A stretch of 6,988 nucleotides of DNA from Vulcanococcus sp. SFB_649D_100_25 (GTDB lineage: Bacteria > Cyanobacteriota > Cyanobacteriia > PCC-6307 > Cyanobiaceae), in assembly GCA_030833825.1 (NCBI GenBank), contig JAURGL010000089.1:1-6988 (forward strand). Reading direction: 5' to 3'. The position numbers and the translations under genes are program-made. Below the pieces are notes generated by a model that was not told where the DNA came from, made no database searches, and saw only the letters and a program-made list of their open reading frames with translations. Below are positions 4,636 to 6,988 of the stretch, piece by piece (the first letter of the stretch is position 1; every line of letters begins with the position of its first letter).

Positions 4636-5778
4636 TCAGCCGCCGAAGAAGGCCGGGAAGGCCAGTTTGAGGCCAGCGGTCACCAGCAGGTTGACCAGAG
4701 CGACCGGAAGCAGGAACTTCCATCCCAGATCCAGCAGTTGGTCGATCCGCACCCGGGGCACCGTCCAACGCAGCAGGATCGCGAAGAAGACCAGCAGGTA
4801 GGCCTTAAGAACGGTCATCACGATGCCTGTGGTGGCCGTGATCACCTGGACGAGGGGTGCATCGATGGGTTGCCCGGTGAGATTCACCACCCACTCCACC
4901 GGCAGGGGGAAGCCCCAGCCGCCGAGGTACAGCACCGCCACCAACAGGGCCGAGAGCACCAGGTTGATGTAGCTGCCCAGATAGAAGAGGGCGAACTTCA
5001 TCCCGGCGTATTCGGTCTGGTAGCCGGCGACAAGTTCTTCCTCAGCCTCCGGAAGATCGAAGGGGAGGCGTTCGCACTCAGCCAGGGCACAGATCCAGAA
5101 GATCACGAAGCCCACGGGCTGCCGCCAGATGTTCCAGCTGAGGATTCCAGCCCCGGTCTGCTGGTTGACGATGTCGACGGTGCTGAGGGAGTTGCTCATC
5201 ATTACGACCGCCAAGACCGCTAGGGCCAGGGGGATCTCGTAGGAGATCGACTGGGCCGCCGCGCGCAGGCCACCCAGAAGCGAATACTTGTTGTTGGAGG
5301 CGTATCCCGCCATCAGCAGGCCGATGGGCTGAATGCTGCTCAGGGAGATCCAAAGGAAGATCCCAACGCCGACATTGCTGATCAGCAGGTGTTGCCCAAA
5401 GGGCACCACCAACCAACTGAGGATCACCGGGACCAGCACCAGCACGGGTCCGAGGGTGAACAGCAACCCATCAGCCCGGGCCGGAATGATGTCCTCCTTG
5501 AACAGGAGCTTGAGGCCATCGGCCAGGGGCTGGAGGATGCCGAGAGCACCGGCGTATTCAGGGCCGATCCGCTGCTGCACTGCGGCGGAGATCTTGCGCT
5601 CGAGCCAGACGTTCACCAGCACGCCCACCACGGCTGCCACCAGCACCACCAACATGGGAAGGGGCAACCACAGCAGATGGGCAGCTCCTGGGGAGAGACC
5701 CATCCCCTGCAGCACGTCGGTGAAGCTGGCCTCGAGATCGAGCCCGGCACTCACGACAGCGGGATTGGCGATCACCAT
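4636..5778 (-). CDS. ndhA: NDH-1 subunit NdhA (subunit 1, NuoH homologue)
   Basis: The membrane subunit that anchors the peripheral arm and forms much of the plastoquinone pocket. The 380 residues are close to the usual 370-375 and contain about eight hydrophobic segments. Conserved quinone-site parts are WLERKISAAVQQRIGPEYAG (58-77), LADGLKLLFKEDIIP (85-99), ISYEIPL (178-184), and the acidic loop ECERLPFDLPEAEEELVAGY (234-253) followed by QTEY. The last stretch, RWTVPRVRIDQLLDLGWK (337-354), is also typical. ATG 5778 gives a slightly long, variable N-terminus; ribosome binding is weak (AGGCC a few bases upstream). It follows gltA by 41 bases and may share its transcript or have its own promoter in the gltA 3' end. 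Confidence 0.97.
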   Translation of the reverse strand: MVIANPAVVSAGLDLEASFTDVLQGMGLSPGAAHLLWLPLPMLVVLVAAVVGVLVNVWLERKISAAVQQRIGPEYAGALGILQPLADGLKLLFKEDIIPARADGLLFTLGPVLVLVPVILSWLVVPFGQHLLISNVGVGIFLWISLSSIQPIGLLMAGYASNNKYSLLGGLRAAAQSISYEIPLALAVLAVVMMSNSLSTVDIVNQQTGAGILSWNIWRQPVGFVIFWICALAECERLPFDLPEAEEELVAGYQTEYAGMKFALFYLGSYINLVLSALLVAVLYLGGWGFPLPVEWVVNLTGQPIDAPLVQVITATTGIVMTVLKAYLLVFFAILLRWTVPRVRIDQLLDLGWKFLLPVALVNLLVTAGLKLAFPAFFGG

Positions 5779-5819
5779 GGGTGGCCTGTGGATGGGGGCA
5801 ACTTAGGCGGCCGAAGCGC

Positions 5820-6977
5820 TCAACGGTTCTGCAGAGGCTGCCAATCGCGACCGGCGGATCCGGTGTAGATCTGCGTGGGCCGGTAGATCCGGTTCGTCCC
5901 GAGCTGCTCTTTCCAATGGGCAAGCCAACCGGCGGTGCGGGCAATGGCGAAGATCGGTGTGAACAGGTCCTGGGGGATCCCCAGCTTCCGATACACCAGA
6001 CCCGAATAGAAGTCGACGTTGGGGTAGATCCCCTTGGGCCCTAGCCGCTCGGCGGCGGCCAGCTCCAACTCCCGCGCCAGGTCATAAAGAGGGTCGTGCC
6101 CGAACTGGTCGAACAGCTCCTCGGCCAGCTTCTGCAGGATCACCGCCCGGGGATCCTTGACCTTGTATTCCCGGTGCCCGAAGCCCATGATCTTGCGCTT
6201 CTCGGCGATGGCCTGATCCAGCCAGGGGCGCACCTGATCGGCACTGCCGATGTCTTCAAGCATCGCCAGGACGTCTTCGTTGGCGCCGCCATGGAGGGGA
6301 CCGGCGAGGGTGCCCACGGCTGAAGCCACGACCGCGTAGGGGTCGGTCAGGGTGCTGGCCGTCACCCGGGCGCTGAAGGTGCTGGCGTTGAGGCTGTGCT
6401 CGGCGTGGAGGATCAGGCAGGCATCGAAGATGCGGGCGGCCAGGGGGTCCGGCTCCCGCTCCGTGAGCATGTAGAGGAAGTTGGCCGCGTAGGGCAGGTC
6501 GTCGCGGGGCTGGATCGGATCCTGGCCTTTGCGGATCAGCTGGAACGCCGCCACCATCGTGGGGATCTTGGCGATCAACCGCACCACCGCCTGCACGATG
6601 TAGTCGGGGTTGTCGAGGGCGCGGCGAGAGTAGAAAAGCCCCAGCGAAGCGGCACTGGCCTGGAGGGCATCCATCGGGTGCCCCGTGGCCGGGAAGCACT
6701 TCATCATGTCGCGGATGCGGAAGCTCACCCGCCGGTGCATCTGCACCTGGTGTTCGAAGTCGTGGAGCTGGCTGGCATTGGGCAGCTCGCCCCAGATCAG
6801 CAGGTAAGCGGTTTCCAGGAAGGTGCTCTGGGCCGCCAGCTCCTCAACGCTGTAGCCGCGGTAGGTGAGCAGGCCCTGCTGGCCATCGATGTCACACACC
6901 GACGACTGGGTGGCCGGCACCCCCTCCAGGCCGGGGCGATACAGGGGGGCTGCTGGGGCCTCGAGCGCCATGGCCAC
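5820..6977 (-). CDS. gltA: Citrate synthase, short dimeric type
   Basis: The enzyme condenses acetyl-CoA and oxaloacetate to citrate, the entry to the branch giving isocitrate, NADPH and 2-oxoglutarate, the carbon skeleton for nitrogen assimilation. It is cytosolic. The 385 residues lack the N-terminal NADH-sensing extension of E. coli GltA, so it is the compact form. Landmarks are AEHSLNAS with H194 (oxaloacetate binding), GPLHGGANED with H229, GFGHREYKVKDPR with H268, and YPNVDFYSG with D322; H229, H268 and D322 correspond to the family catalytic triad. The start is uncertain: GTG 6977 and ATG 6971 are two codons apart, and the frame is still open to the window edge, so a start further upstream is possible. 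The conserved block begins at YRPGLEGVPATQSS, which makes either start reasonable. It is the first visible gene of the leftward cluster. Confidence 0.95.
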   Translation of the reverse strand: MAMALEAPAAPLYRPGLEGVPATQSSVCDIDGQQGLLTYRGYSVEELAAQSTFLETAYLLIWGELPNASQLHDFEHQVQMHRRVSFRIRDMMKCFPATGHPMDALQASAASLGLFYSRRALDNPDYIVQAVVRLIAKIPTMVAAFQLIRKGQDPIQPRDDLPYAANFLYMLTEREPDPLAARIFDACLILHAEHSLNASTFSARVTASTLTDPYAVVASAVGTLAGPLHGGANEDVLAMLEDIGSADQVRPWLDQAIAEKRKIMGFGHREYKVKDPRAVILQKLAEELFDQFGHDPLYDLARELELAAAERLGPKGIYPNVDFYSGLVYRKLGIPQDLFTPIFAIARTAGWLAHWKEQLGTNRIYRPTQIYTGSAGRDWQPLQNR

Positions 6978-6988
6978 GGTCTGGTGCA

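Noticed and set aside
4057..5223. A 388-codon plus-strand frame opposite ndhI and ndhA
   Set aside because: It is antisense to two secure NDH-1 genes; its His/Gln/Asp/Gly-rich content mirrors codons of hydrophobic membrane proteins.
5333..5868. Two plus-strand frames opposite the 5' half of ndhA
   Set aside because: They are shadows of ndhA in other frames with no motif or supporting ribosome site.
6256..6699. A minus-strand frame within gltA in another phase
   Set aside because: It is fully inside citrate synthase and has the Pro/Arg/Gly-rich look of an out-of-frame reading.
1..6988. A novel defence system, mobile element, CRISPR array or RNA gene
   Set aside because: I looked for repeats with regular spacing, transposase or integrase motifs, tRNA-like cloverleaves and anomalous composition and saw none; the genes are core cyanobacterial functions.

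Overview
The window is a GC-rich (by eye roughly 60% or a little more), gene-dense piece of cyanobacterial chromosome. The gene order ndhA-ndhI-ndhG-ndhE is the conserved cyanobacterial/plastid NDH-1 block. It is flanked by citrate synthase and NAD kinase, with a PedR-like LuxR-type regulator and metF nearby. Protein style, tight packing and high GC suggest a picocyanobacterium of the Synechococcus/Cyanobium group. I infer this from remembered families and not from a search.

Left part (1-1400): the window opens in the last codons of a plus-strand gene that looks like the LytR_C end of an LCP (LytR-CpsA-Psr) envelope protein. It overlaps tail-to-tail with metF (minus strand, 151-1062), the 5,10-methylenetetrahydrofolate reductase. 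A 67-base gap separates metF from a divergent plus-strand gene for an 89-residue HTH-only LuxR-type regulator resembling PedR, a redox-responsive regulator of photosynthesis genes.

Right part (1365-6977): everything is on the minus strand and reads right to left: gltA, ndhA, ndhI, ndhG, ndhE, nadK, a CYTH/triphosphate tunnel metalloenzyme gene, and a 58-residue unrecognised small ORF (1365-1541) starting at GTG. Spacing is tight: 41, 63, -1, -1, 27, 4 and 44 bases. This looks like one operon or two. The small ORF runs tail-to-tail into the last 35 bases of the PedR-like gene.

The cluster has a loose common theme of NAD(P)H and central carbon metabolism. Citrate synthase feeds the oxidative branch that yields NADPH and 2-oxoglutarate, NDH-1 moves electrons into plastoquinone, and NAD kinase makes NADP. 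The neighbouring PedR-like protein belongs to a family that senses photosynthetic electron-transport redox state. No mobile element, CRISPR array, tRNA or rRNA was seen, and no stretch longer than 300 bases lacks a gene. Most of the window is ordinary core genome. The most interesting parts are the small ORF and its odd upstream region at 1541-1589, and two intercistronic hairpins in the operon.
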